The position numbers and the translations under genes were made by a program. Of a stretch of DNA of 64,000 nucleotides, positions 31,410 through 40,602 are shown piece by piece. The stretch comes from Meiothermus sp. (GTDB lineage: Bacteria > Deinococcota > Deinococci > Deinococcales > Thermaceae): positions 1 to 64,000 of the forward strand of contig BPIL01000003.1 of assembly GCA_026004095.1 (NCBI GenBank). The letters are read 5' to 3'. Numbering within the stretch: position 1 is the first letter of the stretch; each line of letters starts with the position of its first letter. The notes under the pieces were generated by a model. It was given only the letters and a program-made list of their open reading frames with translations. It had not been told where the DNA came from and did no database searches.

Positions 31410-32741
31410 TTGAAGAGACTACTCCCAACCATTGCAACCTTACTGGCCCTGGCCCCCCCGGTGCTAGCCCAGGGGCTTGATCTTTCCGATGCGCTCAAGG
31501 CCCTACCCAGCACCCTGGACTGGCAAAGCGCCGACCTCAACTACGAGAGCGCGGTGCGGCAGCTCGAGGCCGCCCTGGCTGCCCAGGGCCTCAAGCTCTC
31601 AGGTGGGGCCGACTACACCCTGCGCGAGGGTGGCGGCAGCGGCCTGACCGTTTCCGGCACTGCCAGCCTGGGGGTGCTGCCTTGGTCGAGCAGCGCCGAC
31701 GCCGTGCGCAGCGCTGAGCGGGCCCTGGAGCGGGCCGCCCTGACCCGGCGCGAGGCCCGGAATAACCTGTACATTGCCCTGCACACCCAGTACTTCAACT
31801 TACGCCAGGCCCAGGCCGACCTGGCCCTGGCCCAGGCCACCCTGGCCCTGCGCGAGCGCCAGCTACAGATTGTGACCGCCCAGAACCAGGCCGGCAGCGC
31901 CACCCTGAGCGATCTGCTCACCGCCCAGCAAAACCTGGACACAGCCCGCTCGAGCCTGCTGAGCGCCCAGGGGGCCCTCGAGCTGGCCCGGCTCACCCTG
32001 GCGGGCACCCTGGGTCTGAACCCCCAGCAGCTCGGCAACCCCACCACTGCCCCGGAGGAACCCAGCCTGCCCGATGAGGGCCTGGAAGCCCTGCTGCAAA
32101 GGGCTCTGGCCAGCCGCCCGGATGTGCTGCGGGCTCTGTCCCAGCTCCGCGACGCCGAAGAGAACCTGGCCAGCGCCGAGCGCAACCGCTTGATTCCCAA
32201 CGCTTCGATTAGTGTGGGCTACAGCGACAGCGGCAGCGGCAGCACGCTCTCGGCAGGCCTGAACTTCAAGAGCGGCACCGCTTCGCTCTCGGCGGCCCTG
32301 CCTGTGGGCCAGGCCACCAGCAGTACGCTGTCGCAGGGCTACAGCCTGGGTCTGTCGCTGAGCGTGCCCATCTTCGACCCTGTGAGCGACAGCAGCATTC
32401 GCACTGCCCAGACCGCTTTGCAGGCAGCCCGGCAGGCCCTGGAAACCGCCCGCAGGGCCGCCGAGCTGGATGTGCGGCAGAAGTATCAGAACCTGCAGAC
32501 CGCCCAGGCCGCCATTGCCGCAGCCAGGGCCGCTTTGAATACGGCCAACCAGAACCTGCGCACCGCCCAGGCCCGGCTCCAGGCCGGCACCGGTACCAGT
32601 GTGGAGGTGCAGGCAGCCCAGGTGAGCCAGCTTCAGGCCCAGCGCAACCTCGAGGCCGCCCTGATCCAGGCCCAACTGGCCGCCCTGGCCCTGCAAAATG
32701 CCCTGGGCGCCGACCTCACCGCAGCCCTTGGAGGAAAATAG
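31410..32741 (+). CDS. TolC family outer membrane protein 1
   Basis: Signal peptide MKRLLPTIATLLALAPPVLAQ (TTG start), long Ala/Gln/Leu coiled-coil TolC-type repeats. Confidence 0.85.
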   Translation: MKRLLPTIATLLALAPPVLAQGLDLSDALKALPSTLDWQSADLNYESAVRQLEAALAAQGLKLSGGADYTLREGGGSGLTVSGTASLGVLPWSSSADAVRSAERALERAALTRREARNNLYIALHTQYFNLRQAQADLALAQATLALRERQLQIVTAQNQAGSATLSDLLTAQQNLDTARSSLLSAQGALELARLTLAGTLGLNPQQLGNPTTAPEEPSLPDEGLEALLQRALASRPDVLRALSQLRDAEENLASAERNRLIPNASISVGYSDSGSGSTLSAGLNFKSGTASLSAALPVGQATSSTLSQGYSLGLSLSVPIFDPVSDSSIRTAQTALQAARQALETARRAAELDVRQKYQNLQTAQAAIAAARAALNTANQNLRTAQARLQAGTGTSVEVQAAQVSQLQAQRNLEAALIQAQLAALALQNALGADLTAALGGK

Positions 32742-33800
32742 ATGATTCGCTTCGCAAAACGCTTTTTTTGGCTACTGCCGATGCTGGTTTTTTCGGCTGG
32801 GCTGGCCCAGAACAGCCTGACCCTGGTACAGGCCCTTGCGCAGGCCTATAGCCGGGGCCCCTCGCTGCAAAGCGCCCAGGCCACCCTGCAAAACGCCACC
32901 CTCCAGCTCAACGCCCTCAAGGCCGACCCCAGCACCCTGATTGTGGCCCTCACCCAGGCCGAGCAGAACGCCCGGCTGGCCCAGGTCAACCTCGAGGCCA
33001 CCCGGCTCTCGGTGATGCAGAGCGTGGTGAACGCCTATACGAACCTCTACGAAGCCCAGCAGAACGTAGCCCTGTTCCAGGCCCAGGTGGCCCTGAACCA
33101 GCGCAACCTGGAGGTGGCCAAGGCCCGCCAGGCCGCGGGCAACGCCACCGCGCTGGACGTGGCCCGCGCCCAGACCACCCTGGACAGCTCGAGGCAGTCG
33201 CTCACCAACGCCCAGGCGCAGATACCGGTGCTGGCCGCCCAGCTCGCCGCACTCCTGGGCCTGAGCGACCTGGGCAACGTGACGGTGGCGGCCCCCCCGA
33301 ACCCGCCCGCTTTGGAAGCCAACCTCGAGGCCCTGCGCAACGGCCTGTTTGAGCGCCTCCCCAGCGTGCTGCAAGCCCAGCAGGCGGTGGAGCTTGCCCA
33401 GCTCAACGTTAAACTGGCCGACAACGACTATACCCCGGCGGTTCAGCTCAACACCGCCAAAACCAGCCTGGAAAACAACCTGCGCACCCTGCAAACCGCC
33501 CAGCAAAACGCCCAGACCAGCCTGACCAACGCCTACCAGGCTGCCCAGAGCGCCTACAAAAGCATCGCCCTAGCCCAGGCCAACCTCGCCAACGCCCAAA
33601 AGGTGGTGGAGCAGAGCCAGGCCGCCCTGCGGGCCGGCACCATCTCGGCCTTGCAGCTCCAAACCGATCAGGTCTCGCTTAAAAGCGCCGAGTACGCCCT
33701 GGTGCAGGCCATTGGCAGCTACTGGAGGGCCCTGGCGGCCTTCTCGGTGGCCGCCGGCCAGGACTTCACCGGCCTGGTGCGGGCGGCCAGTGCGCCCTAG
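32742..33800 (+). CDS. TolC family outer membrane protein 2
   Basis: Signal peptide FFWLLPMLVFSAGLAQ; TolC repeats (NTAKTSLENNLRTLQTAQQNAQ...); ATG directly abuts the stop of TolC 1. Confidence 0.82.
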   Translation: MIRFAKRFFWLLPMLVFSAGLAQNSLTLVQALAQAYSRGPSLQSAQATLQNATLQLNALKADPSTLIVALTQAEQNARLAQVNLEATRLSVMQSVVNAYTNLYEAQQNVALFQAQVALNQRNLEVAKARQAAGNATALDVARAQTTLDSSRQSLTNAQAQIPVLAAQLAALLGLSDLGNVTVAAPPNPPALEANLEALRNGLFERLPSVLQAQQAVELAQLNVKLADNDYTPAVQLNTAKTSLENNLRTLQTAQQNAQTSLTNAYQAAQSAYKSIALAQANLANAQKVVEQSQAALRAGTISALQLQTDQVSLKSAEYALVQAIGSYWRALAAFSVAAGQDFTGLVRAASAP

Positions 33801-33832
33801 CCCTTTGGAGTCCTAATCGAGGAGACGCAGGG

Positions 33833-33960
33833 ATGATAGACGGCCTCGAGCGAATCCAAGCCCGCAACCGACTGCTGCTGGAAGAGATGCGCCAGGAGGC
33901 TCCGCGGTTCATCGGGCTGCTCGAGGCCCAGGTCACCACCCTGCGCACCCTTGATATGCA
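33833..33960 (+). other. Possible truncated 5' remnant of a small helical protein gene
   Basis: GGAGACGCAGGGATG start context and coding-like MIDGLERIQARNRLLLEEMRQEAPRFIGLLEAQVTTLRTL; GC content and coding character are lost after about 33960. Confidence 0.35.
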
Positions 33961-34046
33961 AAATGCATCAAGCTTAGAGCAACCTTGGCCGAAGCATGGT
34001 TGGACGAGCGTGTCGGACCATTTGTTCTGCTGCTCCGTGAACCCCT

Positions 34047-34613
34047 TTAGCGAAGTAGAACTACAAGGTAAGGAAATAGCGTACCGCCCAGGTTTGCCCC
34101 GGAGTGCGCGGCCGCTGCGGCAAAATACCCGTACTTGCGGTACAGCAACCCGGCAAGCACACCAAAGAGCAGGGCGAATAGAAAACCAGGCCAACCTTTC
34201 AGTACATGCATCAGACCAAAAAACAGGCTGCTTATCGCCAATGCAACCGGGAAACCCATGCGGTTCATAAGGTTTTTGAGCATTATTTCGCGCATAAAGT
34301 ATTCTTCAAATAACGGCACGTAGATCATCAGCCGCAAAAGCGGCCAAGGCTCGAGCCGGGCCTCCAGCATTCTTCGGTGTTCTGCTTCTGGAATAGTGAA
34401 GTCGATGGTTAGAAGGTGGGGTATGGTGTAGGCGAGACCAAGCAGGAATGCCAGCGCTAGCTCCCTGGGCCGGGCTTGATGGAAAAAGAGAGACCGACGG
34501 TTAAGCAGTCGCTGTACTACCGTTATGACAATAACGGCCAGAAACAGATCGTTGCTTGTAACAGTCATACGATTGGAGCGGTTCGGCGGGCACGTGCTGT
34601 CCCACCGAACCAC
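34047..34613 (-). CDS. CPBP family glutamic-type intramembrane protease
   Basis: Three CPBP motifs present: EEYFMR (EExxxR), FGLMH (FxxxH), HSGAN (HxxxN/B) within TM segments. Confidence 0.88.
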   Translation of the reverse strand: MVRWDSTCPPNRSNRMTVTSNDLFLAVIVITVVQRLLNRRSLFFHQARPRELALAFLLGLAYTIPHLLTIDFTIPEAEHRRMLEARLEPWPLLRLMIYVPLFEEYFMREIMLKNLMNRMGFPVALAISSLFFGLMHVLKGWPGFLFALLFGVLAGLLYRKYGYFAAAAAHSGANLGGTLFPYLVVLLR

Positions 34614-34620
34614 CAGCGGC

Positions 34621-34971
34621 TTAGTAACCCATGCGCTCGCCAGCTCGATAAAGGTTGTGGGCCATTTGTTCCTGCGAGATCATGTAGGAGCTGCCCGGAG
34701 TTGCCCTGAACGTATACAGGCTATAGTCAACATCATGCAATCCAGTATGTGGTGAAGTCAGATTGCAGCAGCGGATGGTAATCGAACCATCGCCCCAAAC
34801 AAACGAATGTGTAGGGGGTGTATCCACCCTGACACTCGAGCGCGCGCCGTCAGCGGTCTCGAACCAGGTATACCTGTCGCCTGTCTCGGGGTTCACCGTA
34901 CTGTTCCACGAACCACCCTGGCCACCGTGGATTTGTTCGAGGTTCGTCGGTGGAATCTCAATCAACCTCAT
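34621..34971 (-). CDS. Putative double-glycine leader precursor protein (116 aa)
   Basis: MRLIEIPPTNLEQIHGG|QGGSWNST...: I(-12), L(-7), I(-4), G(-2), G(-1) of class II/C39 type leaders; GAGGAGGG SD 8 nt before ATG; 7 nt upstream of CPBP ORF. Confidence 0.65.
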   Translation of the reverse strand: MRLIEIPPTNLEQIHGGQGGSWNSTVNPETGDRYTWFETADGARSSVRVDTPPTHSFVWGDGSITIRCCNLTSPHTGLHDVDYSLYTFRATPGSSYMISQEQMAHNLYRAGERMGY

Positions 34972-35421
34972 CTTTTTACCCTCCTCTTTCACGCTTTATC
35001 CTGCTTGCTCGTTCTTCCTCAGCCAAAAATTCACTGCTGTGGTGCTACAGTACCCGCCCGTGCGGGCGGCATTGCCCCCTTCCTGTACAACAGGAGGCTA
35101 GTAAACCTCCAAAGAAAATGGAAGTGAAAAGTTACCGGTTTTGGAACCTGGGATTTTAATATTTCGTCAAGTTCCCGTGCAGGTAAGTGCTGGCCCTCAG
35201 GCTTTTATCACGAAGAGCACAACAACCTGTAGAGTCTGTTGGGGGAAGTAGCGAATGAAGCGCAGCGGGGATAGGTTGTTGAGATGTAAAAGGTTGAGGA
35301 GCACATCGTGGAAATACATCAGCCCAGCCGCCCCCTTGCGGCTGCGGCAAGCATCTTCACCAAATCTTCGCATGGCATACACCAAACATTGGATATCCTG
35401 GGAGAAACTCAAAGGGTGAAT

Positions 35422-36768
35422 ATGACTCAAGCCCGTTCCCGTATCCGCGTACCCTGGCTTTGGCTGGTTGTGGCTTTGGTGCTGGCCGGTCTGGGGGGTG
35501 CGGCCTACTGGTTTTTGCGGCCCAAGCCCACCAGCACCGCGCCTGCACTCGAGACCGCCACCGTGCAGCAGGGGGTGTTCCGGGTCTCGGTTTCGGGGCC
35601 GGGCACCCTCGAGGCCGTGCAGAGCCTCTCGGTTAAGCCCGCCGTGAACGGCACGGTGCTCAAGCTGCCCACCGTGGGCGACCGGGTGCAAAAAGGCCAG
35701 CTCATCGTGCAGCTCGACCCTACCGAGTATGCCCGCGCCCTGGAAAACGCCCGGCTGGCCTTGCAAAAGGCCCAGGCGACCCTCGACAAGCTCCGGGCCG
35801 ACCAGCAAAGCGCCCTGGCCTCAGCCCAGCAAAGCGTTTCCAGTGCCGAAGTGGCTTACGACAGCGCCCGGCGCGACCTCGAGGCCGCCCGCACCAACCT
35901 CGAGGCCACCCAGAAGCTTTTCGAGCTGGGGGGGGCCAGCGCCCAGAGCCTGCAAAGCGCGCGCGACACCTACGCCAAGGCCCAGGCCAGCCTGGAGATG
36001 GCCCGGGTTAACCTGAACACCGCGCGCCAGGCCCTGGCCCTGCGGAAAAACGCCGACGCACAAGAGCTGAGGAACGCCCAGATCGCCGTGGAGCAGGCCC
36101 GCCTCGATGTCAAAAACGCCGAGGAAAACCTGGCCAGCACCAAAATCTACGCCCCCTTCGACGGGGTGGTCTCGGAGGTCAACGCCCAGGTGGGGAGCAT
36201 CGGGGTGGGGGCCACGGTCAGCAACAGCACCGCCCTGCTCACCCTGATCGACGACAGCAGCGTCAACCTGCCGGTGCAGATTGACGAAAGCGAGATCGCC
36301 AAGGTCAAGGTGGGCCAGAAGGTGGAGGTGACCCTCGACGCCTTCAGCAACGAGACCTTCGAGGGGGTGGTGACGGCCATCTCGCCCAGCGCCACCATCC
36401 AGCAGAACATCGCGGTGTTTTATGTGACGGTGCGGATCGCCAACCCCGAGCGCAAGCTGCGGCCGGGCATGACCGCCGAGGGCGAGATTATCGCGGAGGA
36501 AATTCCCAATGCCCTGACCATCCCCAAGCGGGCGGTGCAGACCGTGCGCAACCGGGCCTATGTGGACGTGCTGCAGCCCGACGGCAGCAAGGAGACCGTG
36601 CGGGTGGTGCTGGGGCCCGACGATGGGGTGAACCAGGTGGTGCTGGAGGGCCTCGAGCCGCGCCAGACCGTGGTGCTGCCCAGCCGTGTCCGATCCACCT
36701 CCAGCAGCTCCAGCAACCAGGGCGGGCTGCGCCTGCCCCTGGGGGCCCCTCCGGGAGGTGGACGGTGA
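35422..36768 (+). CDS. HlyD/MacA-type periplasmic adaptor (membrane fusion) protein
   Basis: N-terminal TM; lipoyl-like VNGTVLKLPTVGDRVQKGQLIVQLDP; coiled-coil hairpin; IYAPFDGVVSEVNAQVGSIG; beta-barrel. Confidence 0.9.
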   Translation: MTQARSRIRVPWLWLVVALVLAGLGGAAYWFLRPKPTSTAPALETATVQQGVFRVSVSGPGTLEAVQSLSVKPAVNGTVLKLPTVGDRVQKGQLIVQLDPTEYARALENARLALQKAQATLDKLRADQQSALASAQQSVSSAEVAYDSARRDLEAARTNLEATQKLFELGGASAQSLQSARDTYAKAQASLEMARVNLNTARQALALRKNADAQELRNAQIAVEQARLDVKNAEENLASTKIYAPFDGVVSEVNAQVGSIGVGATVSNSTALLTLIDDSSVNLPVQIDESEIAKVKVGQKVEVTLDAFSNETFEGVVTAISPSATIQQNIAVFYVTVRIANPERKLRPGMTAEGEIIAEEIPNALTIPKRAVQTVRNRAYVDVLQPDGSKETVRVVLGPDDGVNQVVLEGLEPRQTVVLPSRVRSTSSSSSNQGGLRLPLGAPPGGGR

Positions 36769-37478
36769 CGGTGGTCTCCCTGCAGCAGGTGCGCAAGGTG
36801 TACAAGAGCGGGGCGCTCGAGTTTGAGGCCCTCAAGGGGGTTTCGCTGGAGATTCGCCAGGGCGAGATGGTGGCCCTGATGGGGCCCTCGGGCTCGGGCA
36901 AAACCACCCTGATGCAGATCATCGGCCTGCTCGACCGGCCCACCGAGGGGCGCTATATCCTGGCCGGGCGGGACGTCACCACCCTGACCGAAAACGAGCG
37001 GGCCGAGGTGCGCAACCAGGAGATCGGCTTTGTTTTTCAGGCTTTTCACCTGTTGCCGCGCCTGAGTGTGCTGGAAAACGTGGAGGTGCCCCTTACCTAC
37101 GCCGGTTATGGCCCCCAGGAGCGGCGGGAGCGGGCCCTCGAGGTGCTGCAAAAGGTGGGACTGGGCAACAAGCTCAAGAACCTGCCCTCCCAGCTTTCGG
37201 GCGGCCAGAAGCAGCGGGTGGCCATCGCCCGGGCCCTGACCATGCGCCCCTCCATCCTGCTGGCCGACGAGCCGACCGGCAACCTCGACTCCAAGACCGC
37301 CGTAGAGGTCATGCGGCTGTTTCAGGAGCTCAACGACGAGGGTACCAGCGTGATTATCGTGACCCACGAGCCCGATATCGCCGAGTACACCGGGCGCATC
37401 GTGCGCATCCGGGACGGACAGATCGAGTCCGACGGCCCCAACCCCCACCGCAAACGGGCTGTAGGAGGTGTGGCATGA
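36765..37478 (+). CDS. ABC transporter ATP-binding protein (MacB/LolD-like)
   Basis: [56 protein letters not shown]. Confidence 0.95.
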   Translation: MTVVSLQQVRKVYKSGALEFEALKGVSLEIRQGEMVALMGPSGSGKTTLMQIIGLLDRPTEGRYILAGRDVTTLTENERAEVRNQEIGFVFQAFHLLPRLSVLENVEVPLTYAGYGPQERRERALEVLQKVGLGNKLKNLPSQLSGGQKQRVAIARALTMRPSILLADEPTGNLDSKTAVEVMRLFQELNDEGTSVIIVTHEPDIAEYTGRIVRIRDGQIESDGPNPHRKRAVGGVA

Positions 37479-38770
37479 GTGTTTCAGTAATGGGCTCGGC
37501 TCCCCAAAAAGTTCGCTCCCACGTGGGTGGCATGAACCTCTGGCAGGTCTTCCGCATCGCCTGGCGCGCCATTCTGGGTAACCCCTTGCGCTCGGTGCTG
37601 ACCACCCTGGGGGTGATCATCGGGGTGGCGGCGGTGGTGGCCCTGACCATGGTGGGGCAGGGCTCCACGGCCAACATTACCCGCAGCCTGCAAAGCCTGG
37701 GCACCAACCTGATCACCATCGGCAGCAACACCGGGGGGCGGGGCGGGGGCTTTGGCCTGGTGCGCTTTGGCGGCCCCCAGACCATCACCCTGGCCGACGC
37801 CGAGGCGGTACAGTCGGCCTTTGCAGGCCGCATTGTCGGCATCGCCCCCACCCTGCAGAGCAACCAGCAGGTCAAGGTGGGGGCCAACAACCTCAACGTC
37901 ACCGTGATTGGCACCTGGCCCGACTACGCCAGCGTGCGCAACGCCCAGCCGGCCTCTGGAAGCTTCTTTAACGAGACCGACCTGCAAAGCCGCCGCCGGG
38001 TGGCGGTGATTGGGTATGGTATCGCCCAGGATCTGTTCGGCGGCCAGGATCCCCTGGGGCAGCGCATCCGCATTGCCGGTATCTCCTTTACGGTGGTGGG
38101 GGTGCTGCCCGACAAGGGCGACTCCGGCTTTGCCAGCCCCAACTACCAGGTGATGGTGCCGCTCTCGACCTACCTGCAGCGCCTGGCCCGCAGCAGCAGC
38201 ACCGGCGAGCCCAGGGTAAATGCCATCTATGTGCAGGCCCCCGATAAGGACTCACTCAGCCGCTTGCAGCAGGAACTCACCGACTTTATGGCCCAGCGCC
38301 GCAAAGTGACCGACCCCAGCGAGTACGACTTCAGCGTGCAGAACCAGGCCGACGCGCTGGCCTCGGTCAACCAGGTAACCCAGACCATGACCCTGTTCCT
38401 GGGCGGGGTGGCCGGGATCAGCCTGCTGGTGGGGGGCATCGGCATCATGAACATCATGCTGGTCTCGGTGACCGAGCGCACCCGCGAGATTGGCATCCGT
38501 AAGGCCCTGGGGGCCAAGCCCCGCGACATCCTGACCCAGTTTTTGGTGGAGTCGGTGGTGCTCTCGGTGGGGGGCGGTATCCTGGGCATCCTGCTGGGGC
38601 TGGCCATGGCCGGCAGTGTGGGGCAACTGCTGCGGGTGACCCCGGTCTTCGACCCCTTCAGCATGGTGCTGGCCTTCCTGTTCTCGGTGGCGGTGGGGGT
38701 GTTCTTTGGCTTTTACCCGGCCTCGAGGGCGGCCCGGCTCGACCCGGTGGAGTCGCTCAGGTACGAGTAG
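37475..38770 (+). CDS. ABC transporter permease (MacB/FtsX family)
   Basis: NPLRSVLTTLGVIIGVAAVVALTMVGQGS; GIMNIMLVSVTERTREIGIRKALGAKPRDIL; C-terminal YPASRAARLDPVESLRYE. Confidence 0.93.
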   Translation: MSVSVMGSAPQKVRSHVGGMNLWQVFRIAWRAILGNPLRSVLTTLGVIIGVAAVVALTMVGQGSTANITRSLQSLGTNLITIGSNTGGRGGGFGLVRFGGPQTITLADAEAVQSAFAGRIVGIAPTLQSNQQVKVGANNLNVTVIGTWPDYASVRNAQPASGSFFNETDLQSRRRVAVIGYGIAQDLFGGQDPLGQRIRIAGISFTVVGVLPDKGDSGFASPNYQVMVPLSTYLQRLARSSSTGEPRVNAIYVQAPDKDSLSRLQQELTDFMAQRRKVTDPSEYDFSVQNQADALASVNQVTQTMTLFLGGVAGISLLVGGIGIMNIMLVSVTERTREIGIRKALGAKPRDILTQFLVESVVLSVGGGILGILLGLAMAGSVGQLLRVTPVFDPFSMVLAFLFSVAVGVFFGFYPASRAARLDPVESLRYE

Positions 38771-38841
38771 CAATCGGTTAAGCCAAACTTTATCGCTTCT
38801 ACACAAAGCAATGGCAGACTGCAAGCGTTGGAGGCGTGCAC

Positions 38842-39387
38842 ATGAAAAGACTGATCGGCCTGCTAACCACACTGGCTCTGGGCTTGGCGCTGGCACAGGG
38901 TGGGCCGTCCAACCTCAGCCCGGAGATGCGGCAGCGGTTCGAGGCCTACCGTCCGGTGCTGGATCTGGTGGCCACGGTTGGGCTTTTGGACGAGCTGGAC
39001 AAGCAGCGGGGCTTGGCCTTTACCAAGGCCCAGGCCCAGAAGCTGCTGCCCATTCTGCGCGACCTGCAAAGCCGCACCGACCTCAAGCCCGCCGAGGCCA
39101 GCAAGATACTGAGCAACATCGAGGACAACATCCTCACCCCGGCCCAGCTTATGTGGATTGACCAGACCATCCTCCAGCAGCGGGAGGAGGCCCGCCAGCG
39201 GCGCGAGGCTGCCGGGCAGAACCCCCAGATGGGCCCGGGCAACCTTCAGGGGCAGCCGCGGGGGCCGGGCGGCCAGGGAGGTTTCTTCCAGGCGGTCGCC
39301 CAGGGCAAGCCCTACAACCCCTTCAAGGAGCAGCCCCGTGCGGCCGATAACCTCAAGAACCTGATCGCTTTGTTGTCCAGGAGGTAG
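38842..39387 (+). CDS. Secreted hypothetical protein
   Basis: Signal peptide MKRLIGLLTTLALGLALAQ; no recognised domain; follows the ABC operon. Confidence 0.6.
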   Translation: MKRLIGLLTTLALGLALAQGGPSNLSPEMRQRFEAYRPVLDLVATVGLLDELDKQRGLAFTKAQAQKLLPILRDLQSRTDLKPAEASKILSNIEDNILTPAQLMWIDQTILQQREEARQRREAAGQNPQMGPGNLQGQPRGPGGQGGFFQAVAQGKPYNPFKEQPRAADNLKNLIALLSRR

Positions 39388-39397
39388 TGGAACGATT

Positions 39398-39985
39398 ATG
39401 TGGAGACTTGTTGCCCTGTTGCTACTCTTCGGTTTGGCTTGGGCCCAGAGCCGGCTCGAGCTTGTCCCGGCCCAGAGCGAGGCCCGCTACCGGGTGCGTG
39501 AGCAGCTCGCTGGCGTCAACTTTCCCAGCGACGCGGTGGGGGTTAGCAAGCAGGTGCAGGGGGTGGTGCGGCTCGACCGGAACGGGCGGGCCCTCGAGGG
39601 CTCCCGCTTTACGGTGGATCTATCGGCCCTTACCAGCGACCAGGCCCGGCGCGACAACTACCTCCGGCGCAACACCCTCAACACCGCCCAGTACCCCCTG
39701 GCCGAGTTCGTGCCAAAGGAGGTGCGCGGCCTGAGCTTCCCGCTGCCCGCGAGCGGCAAGGCTACGGTGCAGGTTGTGGGTGACCTGAAGATTCGCGACG
39801 TGACCCGGAGCGTGACCTGGGAGGGTGAGGTGGAGTTCCGGGGCGACACAGCCATCCTGCAAGCCCGCACCAGCTTCACCTTCCGCGACTTTGGCCTGAC
39901 CCAGTCGCGGGTGCTGTCGGTGCTCAGTGTGGACGAGACCATCCGCCTCGAGGTGAGCTTTACCTTCCGGGTGCTGGAGCGCTAG
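39398..39985 (+). CDS. YceI family protein
   Basis: Signal peptide; EARYRVREQLAG..., GSRFTVDLSALTSDQARRDNYLRRNTLNTAQYPLAEFV, VVGDLKIRDVTRSVTWEGEVEF. Confidence 0.9.
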   Translation: MWRLVALLLLFGLAWAQSRLELVPAQSEARYRVREQLAGVNFPSDAVGVSKQVQGVVRLDRNGRALEGSRFTVDLSALTSDQARRDNYLRRNTLNTAQYPLAEFVPKEVRGLSFPLPASGKATVQVVGDLKIRDVTRSVTWEGEVEFRGDTAILQARTSFTFRDFGLTQSRVLSVLSVDETIRLEVSFTFRVLER

Positions 39986-40508
39986 AAAGCCCCTGCAAAA
40001 ACCTTTGCAGGCTGTGCAGCGAGTCGATGGGGGTGAGCAGCTCCAGGTGGTCGGGGGTGACCTCGAGGCCGGGGCGGATGACCTCGAGCCAGCCCACGTG
40101 CACCCCCAGCGGCTTTAGGGGCTTGCCGTGTAGCTGCGCGATGTGGTTGAGGTTCCAGGCCGCCAGAAGCTCGGCCAGGGTGCCCACCCCACCAGGCAGG
40201 GCCAGGCAGGCCACGCTCACGTCAATCAGCCGCTCGATGCGGGTGAACAGCGAGGAGGAGGGCAGCTCCAGATCCACATGCGGGTTGGGCCCGTTGCGCT
40301 GGGGGAACAGGCTGGGTGCGGTGATGCCCACCACCAGCCCCCCGGCCTCCTTGGCCCCCTGCGAGACGGCCTCCATGGCCCCGTTGTAGCCGCCGGTGGC
40401 TACGCCGAACCCGGCCTGGGCGATGGCCCGCCCCCAGGCCTGGGCTTCGACAAAAGCGGGTGTGCCCGGTTGTGCCCTCGACGAACCAAACACCGTAATG
40501 AGCTGCAT
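39960..40508 (-). CDS. LOG family / TIGR00725-like Rossmann protein
   Basis: TVFGSSRAQPG, GGYNGAMEAVSQGAKEAGG, LPGGVGTLAELLAAW. Confidence 0.85.
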   Translation of the reverse strand: MQLITVFGSSRAQPGTPAFVEAQAWGRAIAQAGFGVATGGYNGAMEAVSQGAKEAGGLVVGITAPSLFPQRNGPNPHVDLELPSSSLFTRIERLIDVSVACLALPGGVGTLAELLAAWNLNHIAQLHGKPLKPLGVHVGWLEVIRPGLEVTPDHLELLTPIDSLHSLQRFLQGLSSAPAPGR

Positions 40509-40602
40509 GCCTACAGTTTATCGTGGGTAGAAGGGCACGCTGGCGGGAATCTTGGCGTGGATTACCCACCTCCGACCGCCTTTTACGGGTATCCTGATGG
40601 GC

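Noticed and set aside
24440-35175. Shared short word ATTTCGTCAAG near 24446 and 35160
   Set aside because: Only about 11 nt with unrelated flanks; could be chance, not enough to claim a repeat.
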